Shown here: positions 41,179-50,912 of the stretch, piece by piece
Numbering within the stretch: the stretch's first letter is position 1
How the letters are laid out: the number at the start of each line of letters is the position of its first letter
Origin: Burkholderia savannae
GTDB lineage: Bacteria > Pseudomonadota > Gammaproteobacteria > Burkholderiales > Burkholderiaceae
DNA: 64,000 bases
NCBI RefSeq assembly: GCF_001524445.2
Contig: NZ_CP013417.1
Coordinates: 2,976,001-3,040,000 of the forward strand
Direction: 5' to 3'
Made by a program: the position numbers and the translations under genes
The notes under the pieces: generated by a model
What the model was told of the DNA's origin: nothing
The model's input: only the letters and a program-made list of their open reading frames with translations
Databases searched by the model: none

Positions 41179-41224
41179 CGAGCACCGCGCCGCACGCCCC
41201 GCGCGCGGCCGGCATCGGTCACGC

Positions 41225-41941
41225 TTACTCGCCCAGATACGCGGCGCGCACCTTCGGATCGTCGAGCATCTGCTTCGCGTCGCCTTCCATCGTCACCGTG
41301 CCCGAATCCATCACGTAGCCGCGGTCGGCCGCCTGCAGCGCGAGGCGCGCGTTCTGCTCGACGAGCAGCACCGTGATGCCTTCTTTCGAGATCGTCCGCA
41401 CGACTTCGAAGATCTTCTCGACCATGATCGGCGACAGGCCCATCGACGGCTCGTCGAGCAGCAGCAGCTTCGGCTTCGACAGAATCGCGCGCGCCATCGC
41501 GAGCATCTGCTGCTCGCCGCCCGACAGCGTGCCCGCGAGCTGCGTCGCCCGCTCCTTCAGGCGCGGAAAGAAGCCGAACATCCGGTCGACGTCCTTCTTG
41601 ATCCCGTCCTTGTCGTTGCGCAGGTACGCGCCCATCTGCATGTTCTCGACGATCGACATCCGCGCGAAGATCCCGCGGCCTTCCGGCACCATCGCGAGGC
41701 CGCGCTTCAGGAGCTCGTGCGGCGGCACGCCCTTGATCGAATGGCCGTCGTACTCGATGTCGCCCGCCGAGTACGGCTTGAGGCCCGTGATCGCCTTCAT
41801 CGTCGTCGTCTTGCCCGCGCCGTTCGCGCCGATCAGCGTGACGAGCTCGCCCTGGCGGACTTCCATGTCAACGCCCTTGACGGCCTGGATGCCGCCGTAG
41901 TTGACCTGCAAGCCCTTGATTTTCAACATTGCCGATGCCAT
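41225..41941 (-). CDS. livF: Branched-chain amino acid ABC transporter ATPase LivF
   Basis: A 238-residue ATPase. Walker A GANGAGKTTTMKAI is near residue 37, the signature LSGGEQQMLAMARA near 140, and Walker B LLLLDEPSMGLSP directly after. The LivF-specific VPEGRGIFARMSI follows Walker A. It couples ATP hydrolysis to uptake of Leu/Ile/Val-type substrates with LivG and the LivHM permease. Its ATG shares one base with the livG stop (TGATG). Confidence 0.93.
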   Translation of the reverse strand: MASAMLKIKGLQVNYGGIQAVKGVDMEVRQGELVTLIGANGAGKTTTMKAITGLKPYSAGDIEYDGHSIKGVPPHELLKRGLAMVPEGRGIFARMSIVENMQMGAYLRNDKDGIKKDVDRMFGFFPRLKERATQLAGTLSGGEQQMLAMARAILSKPKLLLLDEPSMGLSPIMVEKIFEVVRTISKEGITVLLVEQNARLALQAADRGYVMDSGTVTMEGDAKQMLDDPKVRAAYLGE

Positions 41942-42714
41942 CAGTGCACCCCTGCGCCGAGATATGCCTCAATCACCTTCGGGTTCTTCTGCACGTCATG
42001 CGGCAGACCTTCGGCGATCACCTTGCCGTAATCGAGCACCGTCATCCGGTTGCACAGCCCCATCACGAGCTTCACGTCGTGCTCGATCAGGAGAATCGTC
42101 CGTCCGTCCGAACGGATCTTGTCGAGCAGACGCGTGAGCTCGACCTTCTCGGTCGCGTTCATCCCGGCCGCCGGCTCGTCGAGCGCGAGCAGCTTCGGAT
42201 CGGTCGCGAGCGCGCGCGCGATCTCCAGCCGGCGCTGGTGGCCGTACGACAGGTTGCGCGCGGTGTAGTCGGCGTACTGCAGCACGCCGACGTAGTCGAG
42301 CAGCTCGATCGCGCGCTCCTTGATCTCGCGCTCTTCCTTGCGCTCCGCGGGCGTCTGGAACACGGCGCCGAGAAGCCCGTGCTTCGTGCGCACGTGGCGC
42401 CCGACCATCACGTTCTCGAGCGCGGTCATCCCGCCGAAGAGGCGAATGTTCTGGAACGTGCGCGCGATGCCCGCCTTCGCGACCTGGTGGACCGCGGTCG
42501 GCGTGTACGTTTCGCCGTCGAGCCGGAACTCGCCGGAATCGGGCGTGTAGAGCCCCGTGATCACGTTGAAGAACGTGGTCTTGCCCGCGCCGTTCGGGCC
42601 GATCAGGCCGTAGATCTGCCCCTCCTTGATCTCGAGGCCGACGTCGGACAGCGCCTGCAGGCCGCCGAAGCGCTTGTTCACGCCTTTGACGGACAGTCGA
42701 ATTTGTTCGCTCAT
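41941..42714 (-). CDS. livG: Branched-chain amino acid ABC transporter ATPase LivG
   Basis: A 257-residue ATPase with Walker A GPNGAGKTTFFNVITG, the LivG segment ARTFQNIRLFGGMTALENV, signature LSYGHQRRLEIARAL and Walker B LLALDEPAAGMN. ATG 42714 is supported by AGGAGA; the upstream in-frame extension is spacer. It is third in the livH-M-G-F operon. Confidence 0.93.
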   Translation of the reverse strand: MSEQIRLSVKGVNKRFGGLQALSDVGLEIKEGQIYGLIGPNGAGKTTFFNVITGLYTPDSGEFRLDGETYTPTAVHQVAKAGIARTFQNIRLFGGMTALENVMVGRHVRTKHGLLGAVFQTPAERKEEREIKERAIELLDYVGVLQYADYTARNLSYGHQRRLEIARALATDPKLLALDEPAAGMNATEKVELTRLLDKIRSDGRTILLIEHDVKLVMGLCNRMTVLDYGKVIAEGLPHDVQKNPKVIEAYLGAGVH

Positions 42715-42776
42715 TACCTTTTCTCCTGTGTCGACCGGCGCTGGCGCTTCAGCGCCCGACGCCGGTCCCACGTCGT

Positions 42777-43946
42777 TTAGGCGCGCACCGGCTTCTTGCC
42801 GCCGCGCTTCGCCAGTTTCGCGATTCGGTCCTCATGCTTCGGCGCGGGCCACAGGCCTTCCGAGCGGTACAGCATGATGATCACCATCGCGAGGCCGTAC
42901 AGCGCCTGGCGGATCACTTCGGTATCGACGATGTCGTGGCCGAACAGCATGTGCTGCAGCGGGCTCATCGTCGAGCGCAGGAATTCGGGGAACACGGCGA
43001 GCAGCACCGCGCCGAGGATCACGCCCGGAATGTGGCCCATGCCGCCCAGCACGACGCACGCGAGCACCACGACCGATTCCCAGAACGTGAACGACTCCGG
43101 CGACACGAAACCCTGGAACGCGCCGAACATCGCCCCCGACAGGCCGCCGAACGACGCGCCCATCGCGAACGCGAGCAGTTTCACGTTGCGGGTGTTGATG
43201 CCCATCGCCTTCGCGGCGATCTCGTCTTCGCGGATCGCGGCCCATGCGCGGCCGATCCGCGAATGCTGCAGGCGCGTGCAGACCCAGATCACGAGCAGCG
43301 CGCAGAGCACGAACAGGTAGTAGTACATGTAGACCGACGGCAGCGAGAAGCCGAAGATCTCGTGCGTCTGCGACAGGTTGAAGCCCGCGACCCTGACGGG
43401 ATCGATGCCGGTGATCCCCTGCGGCCCGTTCGTCACGTTGACCGGGCGGTCGAGGTTGTTCATGAAGATCCGGACGATTTCGCCGAAGCCGAGCGTGACG
43501 ATCGCGAGGTAGTCGCCGCGCAGGCGCAGCGTCGGCGCGCCGAGCAGGATGCCGAAGAGCGCCGCGAGCGCCATCGCGATCGGCACGATCAGGAGGAACG
43601 GCACGTGCAGGCCGCCCGGCACCAGCTGAGCGATCCAGTCGAAGTGCGACGTCAGGTGCGGCGAGCTCAGGAGTGCCGCGGTGTACGCGCCCACCGCGTA
43701 GAACGCGATGTAGCCCAAGTCCAGCAGGCCGGCGAAGCCGACCACCACGTTCAGGCCGAGCGCGAGCATCACGTACAGCATCGCGAAGTCGAGCACGCGC
43801 ACCCAGTAGTTGCCGCCCGCCGCGCCGATGAGCAGCGGCGCCGCGATCACGAACGCCGCGGTCAGAATGCCGATGGTGGCTGTCTTCGCGGGATGACGCT
43901 CCTCGACGAGCGAAGCCGACGATTCGATCGGTTGAATGGATGTCAT
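42777..43946 (-). CDS. livM: Branched-chain amino acid ABC transporter permease LivM
   Basis: A 389-residue polytopic permease. Typical LivM blocks are LGLNVVVGFAGLLDLGYIAFYAVGAY, LRGDYLAIVTLGFGEIVRI, and the cytoplasmic RAWAAIREDEIAAKAMGIN, which docks with the ATPase. About ten membrane segments are apparent. ATG 43946 has AGGAGA in the right place; the frame extends to 43976 without family similarity. It begins 11 bases after livH. Confidence 0.92.
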   Translation of the reverse strand: MTSIQPIESSASLVEERHPAKTATIGILTAAFVIAAPLLIGAAGGNYWVRVLDFAMLYVMLALGLNVVVGFAGLLDLGYIAFYAVGAYTAALLSSPHLTSHFDWIAQLVPGGLHVPFLLIVPIAMALAALFGILLGAPTLRLRGDYLAIVTLGFGEIVRIFMNNLDRPVNVTNGPQGITGIDPVRVAGFNLSQTHEIFGFSLPSVYMYYYLFVLCALLVIWVCTRLQHSRIGRAWAAIREDEIAAKAMGINTRNVKLLAFAMGASFGGLSGAMFGAFQGFVSPESFTFWESVVVLACVVLGGMGHIPGVILGAVLLAVFPEFLRSTMSPLQHMLFGHDIVDTEVIRQALYGLAMVIIMLYRSEGLWPAPKHEDRIAKLAKRGGKKPVRA

Positions 43947-43956
43947 GTTGTTCTCC

Positions 43957-44907
43957 TTACGCGCGATCGGCGACACGTTCGCCCAACAGGCCCGACGGCC
44001 GGAACACGAGCACGATGATGAGCACGATGAACGCGAACACGTCCTGGTAATTGCTGCCGAACACCCCGCCCGTCAGATTGCCGATGTAGCCGGCGCCCAA
44101 CTGCTCGATGAGGCCGAGCAGCACGCCGCCCACCATCGCGCCGCCCAGGTTGCCGATCCCGCCCAGCACCGCGGCCGTGAACGCCTTCATGCCGGGGATG
44201 AAGCCCATGTAGAAGTGCACGTTGCCGTATTCGGACGCGATCATCACACCCGCGAGCGCCGCGAGCGCGGAGCCGATCATGAACGTCGCCGAAATCACGA
44301 AGTTCGGGTTCACGCCCATCAGGCTCGCCGTGTTCGGATTCTCGGCGATCGCGCGCATCGCGCGGCCGAGCTTCGTCTTGTGCACGAGGAGCAGCAGACC
44401 GGCCATCACGAGGAACGCGACGATGATGATCGTGATCTCGGTCATCGAAATCACCGCGCCCGGATTGTTCTCGCCCGCCTTGATCACGTTGATCGGATCG
44501 GTCGGCAGAAGCTGCGGGAACGGCAGCGGATTGCGCGACCAGATCATCATCGCGGCCGTCTGCAGCAGGATCGACACGCCGATCGCGGTGATGAGCGGCG
44601 CGAGACGCGGCGCGCGGCGCAGCGGCCGGTACGCGACGCGCTCGATCGTGAAGCCGACGCACGCGCAGACGGCCGCGGCGATCACGAGCCCGATCGTCAG
44701 CGTGGCGGCGTGGCCCAGCTCCGGGAAGTGATTCTGCAGCACCGTGATCGCGGAAAGCGCGACCATCGCGCCCACCATCAACACGTCGCCGTGCGCGAAG
44801 TTGATGATGCCGAGAATGCCGTACACCATCGTGTAGCCCAACGCGATGATGGCGTAGACACTGCCGAGCACCAGTCCGTTGAGGATCTGCTGGACGAAAA
44901 TATCCAT
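43957..44907 (-). CDS. livH: Branched-chain amino acid ABC transporter permease LivH
   Basis: A 316-residue permease, first gene of the operon. The N-terminus (IFVQQILNGLVLGSVYAIIA) and the ALGYTMVYGILGIINFAHGD block are the LivH hallmark, with the docking loop RAIAENPNTASLMGVNPN. ATG 44907 follows CAAGGAGCTTTAA. There is no livK-type binding-protein gene in the operon; the nearest candidate in the window is the orphan at 14226-15386. Confidence 0.93.
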   Translation of the reverse strand: MDIFVQQILNGLVLGSVYAIIALGYTMVYGILGIINFAHGDVLMVGAMVALSAITVLQNHFPELGHAATLTIGLVIAAAVCACVGFTIERVAYRPLRRAPRLAPLITAIGVSILLQTAAMMIWSRNPLPFPQLLPTDPINVIKAGENNPGAVISMTEITIIIVAFLVMAGLLLLVHKTKLGRAMRAIAENPNTASLMGVNPNFVISATFMIGSALAALAGVMIASEYGNVHFYMGFIPGMKAFTAAVLGGIGNLGGAMVGGVLLGLIEQLGAGYIGNLTGGVFGSNYQDVFAFIVLIIVLVFRPSGLLGERVADRA

Positions 44908-45080
44908 TTAAAGCTCCTTGGCCCGTGCTGCTGGATGAGCGCTCCGCCACGCGGATAAGCGATGGAATCGCGCCATCTCAACGACACTGCGGGTACTAAA
45001 TCAAACCGGTAAGGTGATGTCGGCCCGGCGCGGACGAAGCGGACTGTGCGACCGCGCGTCTTGCCGGGACGGATACAAAA

Positions 45081-45109
45081 ACGGCACCGCACTGAAGCCT
45101 CGGTGCCGT
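45081..45109 (-). terminator. Terminator of the 167-aa hypothetical gene
   Basis: ACGGCACCG/CGGTGCCGT stem (45081-45089 with 45101-45109); on the minus strand the stem is followed by TTTTTG. It lies 20 bases past the stop at 45129 and ahead of livH. Confidence 0.75.
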
Positions 45110-45128
45110 CGCGAGTCCCGTCTGTAGT

Positions 45129-45632
45129 TCACGACTTGAGGACGGTGTGCTTGGCCTCCTTGAAGTCGTAGAGCGTCCATGCGCCAGCCTTCGCGCCTCC
45201 GACGCGACCGCGCACGACACCGGCCATCGCCTCGGGGGCGGGCACCGGCATCGGCTGCGGCACGTCGAAAGCTTCGCTCGGGTTGGCGCGCCTCGTGGTG
45301 TCGGCGGTCGCGCGCACTGCGCCGCTTGCGATCGGCGCACGCCGGAACGCCGGCGCCGCGCGAACGGCTGCCGTGCGTCGCGCGACCAGGTCGCCCGGCG
45401 CGCCAATGCCGACGGATGCAACGACGTCGGCGCGCGCACGCTTGATCTGAGTCGGCACCGCGACGAAATTCGCCGCAGGACGCCCGGCCCCGACGACGAG
45501 GACGTCGCTCGGGGAAGCGGCGGGAGCCGCCGCGGCCTGCGCCGCCGCTCCGCCGTCGCGTCCGTCGGCGGCCGCTGCGAAGAGCGCAACCGCAGCGTCG
45601 ACGGGCCCGGCGTAAACCAACTCCAGATGCAT
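45129..45632 (-). CDS. Hypothetical protein (167 aa)
   Basis: A 167-residue protein that I do not recognise. The N-terminus MHLELVYAGPVDAAVALFAA is followed by an Ala/Pro-rich, low-complexity middle. The C-terminus GAWTLYDFKEAKHTVLKS looks more conserved-like. No signal peptide, metal motif or domain is evident. It has its own terminator and sits alone between livH and ispH. A coding role is supported by GC-rich third positions and the terminator placement. Confidence 0.55.
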   Translation of the reverse strand: MHLELVYAGPVDAAVALFAAAADGRDGGAAAQAAAAPAASPSDVLVVGAGRPAANFVAVPTQIKRARADVVASVGIGAPGDLVARRTAAVRAAPAFRRAPIASGAVRATADTTRRANPSEAFDVPQPMPVPAPEAMAGVVRGRVGGAKAGAWTLYDFKEAKHTVLKS

Positions 45633-45854
45633 CGAATAAGGTCTCCAGCGCCTTGCCAAAACCATGTTTCAAAGGCCACCAGGCCTGAAAACGGGCGCAT
45701 TGTAACTCTATTTATAGGACGACCAATATTCCTGATTCGACAGGGTTTTCCTGCATTGCAACCTTTTTTGAGCACACGATTTCGAATGATATTGCAACTC
45801 AGTTGCACCGTATCGGTGCCGAATGGTTGCTCCCGAAGAAAATACGCCCAAAAC

Positions 45855-45880
45855 AAAAGCGCGCCCTAAGGCGCGCTTTT
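45855..45880 (-). terminator. Terminator downstream of ispH
   Basis: AAAAGCGCGCC/GGCGCGCTTTT stem (45855-45865 with 45870-45880) with loop CTAA, symmetric A/T flanks. It is about 30 bases past the ispH stop. Confidence 0.8.
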
Positions 45881-45909
45881 TGCAATCCAACGGCAGTCGA
45901 AACCGGCGA

Positions 45910-46890
45910 TCAGGTGGCGGGCGACAGGTTCAAGCCGCGCGGCAGCGGGAACGACACGTTCTCCTCGATGCCGTCGAGCGCCCGCACGTTGGTCACGCCG
46001 AGCTCGCGCAAGCGCGCGATCACCGCCTGCGCGAGCACCTCGGGCGCCGACGCGCCCGCCGTCACGCCGATCCGCCGCTTGCCTGCGACCCAGGCCGGAT
46101 CGATCTGCTCGGGCGCGTCCACCATGTAGGCGGCGACGCCGCGCTTCTCGGCCACCTCGCGCAAGCGGCTCGAATTCGAGCTATTCGGGCTGCCGACGAC
46201 GATCACGACGTCGCACTGCGGCGCCATGAACTTCACCGCATCCTGACGGTTCTGCGTCGCGTAGCAGATGTCCTGCTTCTTCGGCTCGCGAATCGCGGGG
46301 AACTTCGCCTTCAGCGCGCCGATGATCTCGGCCGCGTCGTCGACCGACAGCGTCGTCTGCGTGACGAGCGCGACGCGCTCCGGATCGGGCAGCTCGAGCT
46401 TGTACACGTCCTCGACGCTCTCGACGAGATGCATCCCACGCTCGACCTGGCCCATCGTGCCTTCGACCTCCGGATGCCCCTTGTGGCCGATCATCACGAT
46501 GTCGACGCCTTCCTGGCGCATCTTCGCGACCTCGACGTGCACTTTCGTGACGAGCGGGCACGTCGCGTCGTAGATGCGCAGCCCGCGCACGGCCGCCTCG
46601 TCGCGCACCGCCTTCGACACGCCGTGCGCGCTGAAGATCACCGTGTTGCCGGACGGCACTTCCTCGAGTTCCTCGACGAAAATCGCGCCCTTCTTCTTCA
46701 GATCCTCGACGACGTACTTGTTGTGCACGATCTCGTGGCGCACGTAGATCGGCGCGCCGTGCATCGCGATCGCGCGCTCGACGATCTCGATCGCGCGATC
46801 GACGCCCGCGCAGAAGCCGCGCGGCTGGGCGAGCAGAATCTCGGCGTCGGCCGCGGCGACCCGTCCGGACAGCGTATCGGTGGTGCTCAT
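45910..46890 (-). CDS. ispH: 4-hydroxy-3-methylbut-2-enyl diphosphate reductase
   Basis: A 326-residue IspH (LytB), the last enzyme of the MEP isoprenoid pathway, making IPP and DMAPP. The three cluster cysteines are seen in [25 protein letters not shown] and [10 protein letters not shown], and substrate residues in [12 protein letters not shown]. It follows fkpB by 2 bases on the minus strand, the same fkpB-ispH order as in E. coli, so the two form an operon. Confidence 0.95.
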   Translation of the reverse strand: MSTTDTLSGRVAAADAEILLAQPRGFCAGVDRAIEIVERAIAMHGAPIYVRHEIVHNKYVVEDLKKKGAIFVEELEEVPSGNTVIFSAHGVSKAVRDEAAVRGLRIYDATCPLVTKVHVEVAKMRQEGVDIVMIGHKGHPEVEGTMGQVERGMHLVESVEDVYKLELPDPERVALVTQTTLSVDDAAEIIGALKAKFPAIREPKKQDICYATQNRQDAVKFMAPQCDVVIVVGSPNSSNSSRLREVAEKRGVAAYMVDAPEQIDPAWVAGKRRIGVTAGASAPEVLAQAVIARLRELGVTNVRALDGIEENVSFPLPRGLNLSPAT

Positions 46891-46892
46891 GA

Positions 46893-47348
46893 TTACAGAA
46901 TCCCGATGATTTTCACTTCAAACGTGAGCGCCTGGCCCGCGAGCGGATGATTGAAATCGAAGAGCGCGGACGTCTCGCCGATCTCCTTGAGCACGCCCGC
47001 GTAGCGGCCGCCGTCCGGCGCGTTGAACTCGATCAGGTCGCCCGGCGCGAAATCCTCGCCGACCATGCCGTTCTCGCGCAGCGTCGCGAGCGACACGCGC
47101 TGGATCATGTCCGGATTGCGCGGCCCGAACGCTTGTTCGGGCGCTAGCCGGAAGGTCGAATGGTGGCCCGCCTTCAGGCCGATCAGAATTTCCTCCAGCG
47201 ACGGCGCAAGCTGCCCCGCGCCGAGAAGGAGCGTGGCGGGCTTGTCGGAGAAGGTGTTGACGATGTCGGCGCCGTCGGCAAGGGCGAGCCGGTAATGAAG
47301 CGTGACGTGCGAACCGGGCTTCACTTCTGCAAGGTCGATGAGGCTCAT
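46893..47348 (-). CDS. fkpB: FKBP-type peptidyl-prolyl isomerase (SlpA/FkpB)
   Basis: A 151-residue FKBP of the SlyD-like/SlpA group. The FKBP core starts [18 protein letters not shown], an inserted flap domain (about 70-125) contains [11 protein letters not shown], and [17 protein letters not shown] closes the fold. It catalyses proline isomerisation and may act as a chaperone. ATG 47348 (MSLIDLAEV) was chosen; a TTG at 47363 is also open. It is directly upstream of ispH. Confidence 0.9.
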   Translation of the reverse strand: MSLIDLAEVKPGSHVTLHYRLALADGADIVNTFSDKPATLLLGAGQLAPSLEEILIGLKAGHHSTFRLAPEQAFGPRNPDMIQRVSLATLRENGMVGEDFAPGDLIEFNAPDGGRYAGVLKEIGETSALFDFNHPLAGQALTFEVKIIGIL

Positions 47349-47485
47349 GTGGTACTCGTTCAATCGGCGCCCGAAAACGGCGGGCTGCGCGGCGCAAAGC
47401 CCATATTGTAAGTCACCTCGGCGGCCGAAGCGGAATGCGGACGCGATTCGCCTTGCGAGGACGCAGGATATTGGAGGTCGGCAGC

Positions 47486-48283
47486 ATGCAGTACGAGATT
47501 CTCATCGCCCGCGAGGACATCGACGGCAAGCCGGCGCGCGAGCCGCCCGTCGAGCTTCCCGTCGCACCGCCCGTCGCGCCGGCAGGCCCTCCCGCCGCGC
47601 CCGCCGCGAGCGTCCCTGCGGCGCGCCGCGGCCGCGACCTGCCGCGCGAGCGCCTGCTCGCGCGCGGGCCCGCCGCGCTGTCCGACTCGGAGCTCGTCGC
47701 GCTCCTCCTCGGCTCGGGGCTGCCCGGCCACGACGTGTTCGCGCTCGCGCGCACGCTGCTCGCGCGCTTTGGCTCGCTGCGCGCGCTGCTCGACGCGGCG
47801 CCCGACGATTTCAAGGGCCTGCGCGGGATCGGCCCCGCACGCACCGCGATCCTCGTCGCGGTAGTCGAGCTGGCGCGCCGCGCGCTCGCCGAGAGGGCCC
47901 GCGAGCGGCCGCTCGTCGATTCGCCGGGCGCGGTCGAGGATTACCTGCGGCTCCTGATCGGCACGCGGCCGCACGAAGTGTTCGTCTGCCTTTTTCTCGA
48001 CGCGCGGCATCGGCTGCTGCAATCGGAGGAAACCGCGCACGGGTCGCTCACGCGCATGGCCGTCTATCCGCGCGAAATCGTGCGGCGCGCGCTGGCGCTG
48101 AATGCGGCGGCGCTCATCGTCGCGCACAATCATCCGTCGGGCGCGGTGCGGCCGAGCGCCGCCGACAGGCGCCTGACGCGCGTGCTGCGCGACGCGCTCG
48201 CGCTCGTCGACGTGCAGCTGATCGACCACTTCGTCGTCGGCGCGAGCGACACGTTTTCGTTCGCACAGGCGGGCTGGATCTAG
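47486..48283 (+). CDS. radC: RadC-family JAB/MPN domain protein
   Basis: A 265-residue RadC homologue. An N-terminal Pro/Ala-rich extension (about 15-45) is followed by the helix-hairpin-helix-type region ([24 protein letters not shown]) and the JAMM metal site: [14 protein letters not shown] near residue 215. RadC was long linked to DNA repair but its exact role is unsettled. ATG 47486 has GGAGG upstream. It is divergent from fkpB-ispH and just upstream of rpmBG. Confidence 0.9.
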   Translation: MQYEILIAREDIDGKPAREPPVELPVAPPVAPAGPPAAPAASVPAARRGRDLPRERLLARGPAALSDSELVALLLGSGLPGHDVFALARTLLARFGSLRALLDAAPDDFKGLRGIGPARTAILVAVVELARRALAERARERPLVDSPGAVEDYLRLLIGTRPHEVFVCLFLDARHRLLQSEETAHGSLTRMAVYPREIVRRALALNAAALIVAHNHPSGAVRPSAADRRLTRVLRDALALVDVQLIDHFVVGASDTFSFAQAGWI

Positions 48284-48583
48284 CGCGCCGCCGCCGGCGC
48301 GCGCCGCACGCGGCGGGCCTCCACGCAGCCGGGGCCCGCCGACGCGCGACATCCGCCCGCGAAATTGGGTTTGATTTTCCTGAAGTTTTTCTGTTAGAAT
48401 TGTCGTCTGTCTTTTTTCCAACCAGTTCTGAAGCCGCTGAAGCGGTCTCGTGGACTTGGTCGTCAGGCCAACATTCACGGATCGGAGGCGCTTTTCCCGG
48501 CACGGCCGAAGTTCACGCGGCCATGCGAGGAAGAGAACCGTCACGGCGATCGAACCCGAATTCAGCGTATTAGGAGTGCTCTC
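48284..48583 (+). promoter_or_regulatory. rpmBG upstream region with promoter
   Basis: TTGATT at 48371-48376 and TAGAAT at 48395-48400, 18 bases apart in an AT-rich patch, make a good sigma-70 promoter. About 180 bases of untranslated leader follow before rpmB, room for leader control, although no structure is clear. Confidence 0.65.
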
Positions 48584-48817
48584 ATGGCACGCGTATGCCA
48601 AGTAACTGGGAAAGCGCCGATGAGCGGCAACAACGTTTCCCACGCCAACAACAAGACGAAGCGTCGCTTCCTGCCGAATCTGCAAAACCGCCGGTTCTGG
48701 GTGGAAAGCGAAAACCGTTGGGTGCGTCTGCGCGTCTCGAACGCCGGCCTGCGCCTGATCGACAAGAACGGCATCGATTCCGTGCTCGCTGATCTGCGCG
48801 CACGCGGCGAAGCCTAA
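48584..48817 (+). CDS. rpmB: 50S ribosomal protein L28
   Basis: A 77-residue L28, the standard length. The N-terminus [32 protein letters not shown] in family terms, with [19 protein letters not shown], is diagnostic. It follows AGGAGTGC. L33 (rpmG) starts 17 bases after its stop, giving the usual rpmB-rpmG operon. Confidence 0.97.
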
Positions 48818-48834
48818 GTCCAAGGAGCACGAAC

Positions 48835-49002
48835 ATGGCGAAAGGCGCACGCGACAAGATCAAGCTCGAGTCGACCGCTGGCACGGGTCACTTCTATACG
48901 ACCACGAAGAACAAACGCAACATGCCGGAAAAGATGGAGATCATGAAGTTCGATCCCGTCGCCCGCAAGCACGTGGCGTACAAAGAAACCAAGATCAAGT
49001 AA
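48835..49002 (+). CDS. rpmG: 50S ribosomal protein L33
   Basis: A 55-residue protein beginning [20 protein letters not shown] and ending VAYKETKIK, almost the E. coli L33 pattern. It contains no cysteine, so this is the zinc-independent form. AAGGAG at 48822-48827 precedes ATG 48835. A strong terminator follows at 49034. Confidence 0.96.
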
Positions 49003-49033
49003 TTCTCCGGTTTCAAAGAGCCTGACGATGACG

Positions 49034-49060
49034 AAAAGCCCCGCAATCGCGGGGCTTTTT
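49034..49060 (+). terminator. Terminator of rpmBG
   Basis: AAAAGCCCCGC/GCGGGGCTTTT (49034-49044 with 49049-49059), loop AATC, followed by T. Confidence 0.85.
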
Positions 49061-49170
49061 GCATTGGCGCGCGCACACCCGCTTCTTCGGCGCGGTATGC
49101 TCTGCCCTTTCCGCCCGCATTGCGCATGGCGGAAAAGATAAGACGAAACGCGCAAGAAACGGAGATGCAG

Positions 49171-50772
49171 ATGAATTTCGATGTGGCGATCGTGGGCAGC
49201 GGCCTCGCCGGCTTGTCGGTCGCGCTCAATCTCGCGCAAACGCGGCGCGTCGCGCTGATCGCGAAACGCTCGTTGATGGAGGGCGCGAGCGACTACGCGC
49301 AAGGCGGCATCGCCGCGGTGCTCGATTCGGCGGACAGCGTCGAGAACCACGTGAACGACACGTTGATCGCGGGCGGCGGCTTGTGCGACGAGGCGGCCAC
49401 GCGCTACATCGTCGAGCACGGCCGCGAAGCGATCGAATGGCTGATCTCGCAAGGCGTGCCGTTCACGAAGGACGACGCCGCGGAGCTCGGCTTCCATCTG
49501 ACCCGCGAAGGCGGCCACAGCCATCGCCGCATCATCCACGCGGCCGACGCGACGGGCCACGCGGTGCTCGCGACGCTGTCCGAGCGCGCCCGCGCGCACC
49601 CGAACATCACGTTCTTCGAGGATCACCACGCGATCGATCTCATCACGTCCGATCGCCTCGGGCTGCCCGGCCTGCCGGGCCGGCGCTGCGTCGGCCTCTA
49701 CGCGCTCGACGTGAGCACCGGACAGACGATGACGATCGAGGCGCCGCACACGGTGCTCGCGACGGGCGGCGCCGGCAAAGTCTATCTGTACACGACGAAC
49801 CCCGACACCGCGACGGGCGACGGCATCGCGATGGCGTGGCGCGCGGGCGCCCGGGTCGCGAACATGGAGTTCATCCAGTTCCATCCGACGTGCCTGTTCC
49901 ATCCGTACGCGAAGTCGTTCCTCATTTCCGAGGCGGTGCGCGGCGAAGGCGGCCTCCTGAAGCTGCCGGACGGCACCCGCTTCATGCCCGCGCACGATTC
50001 GCGCGAGGAACTCGCGCCGCGCGACATCGTCGCGCGCGCGATCGACTTCGAGATCAAGAAGCGCGGAATCGACTGCGTGTATCTCGACATCAGCCACCAG
50101 CCCGAAGCGTTCCTGCGCGAGCACTTCCCGACGATCTTCGCGCGCTGCCTCGAGTTCGGCATCGACATCTCGAAGGAGCCGATCCCGGTCGTGCCGGCCG
50201 CGCATTACACGTGCGGCGGCGTCGTCACGGACCTGGCCGGACGCACCGACATCGCCGGCCTGTACGCCGTCGGCGAAACGTCCTACACCGGCCTGCACGG
50301 CGCGAATCGCCTCGCGAGCAATTCGCTCCTCGAATGCCTCGTGATCGGCCGCGCGACCGCCGACGCGATCGAAAGCGCCGGCTACGATTCGGCGACGCAC
50401 GGCCCGCTGCCCGCGTGGGACGAGAGTCGCGTCGCCGATGCGGACGAGGAAGTGGTCGTTGCGCACAACTGGGACGAACTGCGCCGCCTGATGTGGAACT
50501 ACGTCGGCATCGTGCGCACCGACAAGCGCCTCGAGCGCGCTCAGCATCGCCTGAAGCTGTTGCGCGACGAGATCCACGAGTACTACGCGCACTTCCGCGT
50601 GAGCCGCGATCTGCTCGAGCTGCGTAATCTCGTCGACGTTGCGTCGCTGATCGTCGACAGCGCGCGGGCGCGCCACGAAAGCCGCGGGCTGCACTACAGC
50701 CGCGACTGGCCGCACGCGCTGCCCAAGGCGCTGCCGACCGTGCTCACCCCGCCGCGGCGCGTGCCGAAATAA
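49171..50772 (+). CDS. nadB: L-aspartate oxidase
   Basis: A 533-residue FAD enzyme that oxidises aspartate to iminoaspartate, the first step of NAD synthesis. The dinucleotide fold is [20 protein letters not shown] at the N-terminus. Other succinate-dehydrogenase-like blocks are [38 protein letters not shown] and HYTCGGV. ATG 49171 is six bases from GGAG; ATG 49165 directly abuts it and ATG 49120 is further upstream. It converges on nadC, its pathway partner. Confidence 0.94.
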   Translation: MNFDVAIVGSGLAGLSVALNLAQTRRVALIAKRSLMEGASDYAQGGIAAVLDSADSVENHVNDTLIAGGGLCDEAATRYIVEHGREAIEWLISQGVPFTKDDAAELGFHLTREGGHSHRRIIHAADATGHAVLATLSERARAHPNITFFEDHHAIDLITSDRLGLPGLPGRRCVGLYALDVSTGQTMTIEAPHTVLATGGAGKVYLYTTNPDTATGDGIAMAWRAGARVANMEFIQFHPTCLFHPYAKSFLISEAVRGEGGLLKLPDGTRFMPAHDSREELAPRDIVARAIDFEIKKRGIDCVYLDISHQPEAFLREHFPTIFARCLEFGIDISKEPIPVVPAAHYTCGGVVTDLAGRTDIAGLYAVGETSYTGLHGANRLASNSLLECLVIGRATADAIESAGYDSATHGPLPAWDESRVADADEEVVVAHNWDELRRLMWNYVGIVRTDKRLERAQHRLKLLRDEIHEYYAHFRVSRDLLELRNLVDVASLIVDSARARHESRGLHYSRDWPHALPKALPTVLTPPRRVPK

Positions 50773-50822
50773 CGGCCCAACGGCCTGCCGCGCGCCACGA
50801 AGCGCCTCGAAACCGGCGCGAC

Positions 50823-50863
50823 AAAAAAAGGCCGCCGGCGCGCAATGCGCCGGCAGCCTTTTT
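50823..50863. terminator. Bidirectional terminator between nadB and nadC
   Basis: A long GC-rich hairpin (GCCGGCGC with GCGCCGGC plus flanking AAAAAGGC/GCCTTTTT) serves both convergent genes. Confidence 0.8.
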
Positions 50864-50912
50864 CCTCGGCCGAGCCGCACGTCCGGCGAGCCGGACGCGC
50901 GCCGCCATCACG

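Noticed and set aside
48401..48583. Riboswitch in the rpmB leader
   Set aside because: The leader is long, but I see no conserved aptamer pattern or terminator/antiterminator pair.
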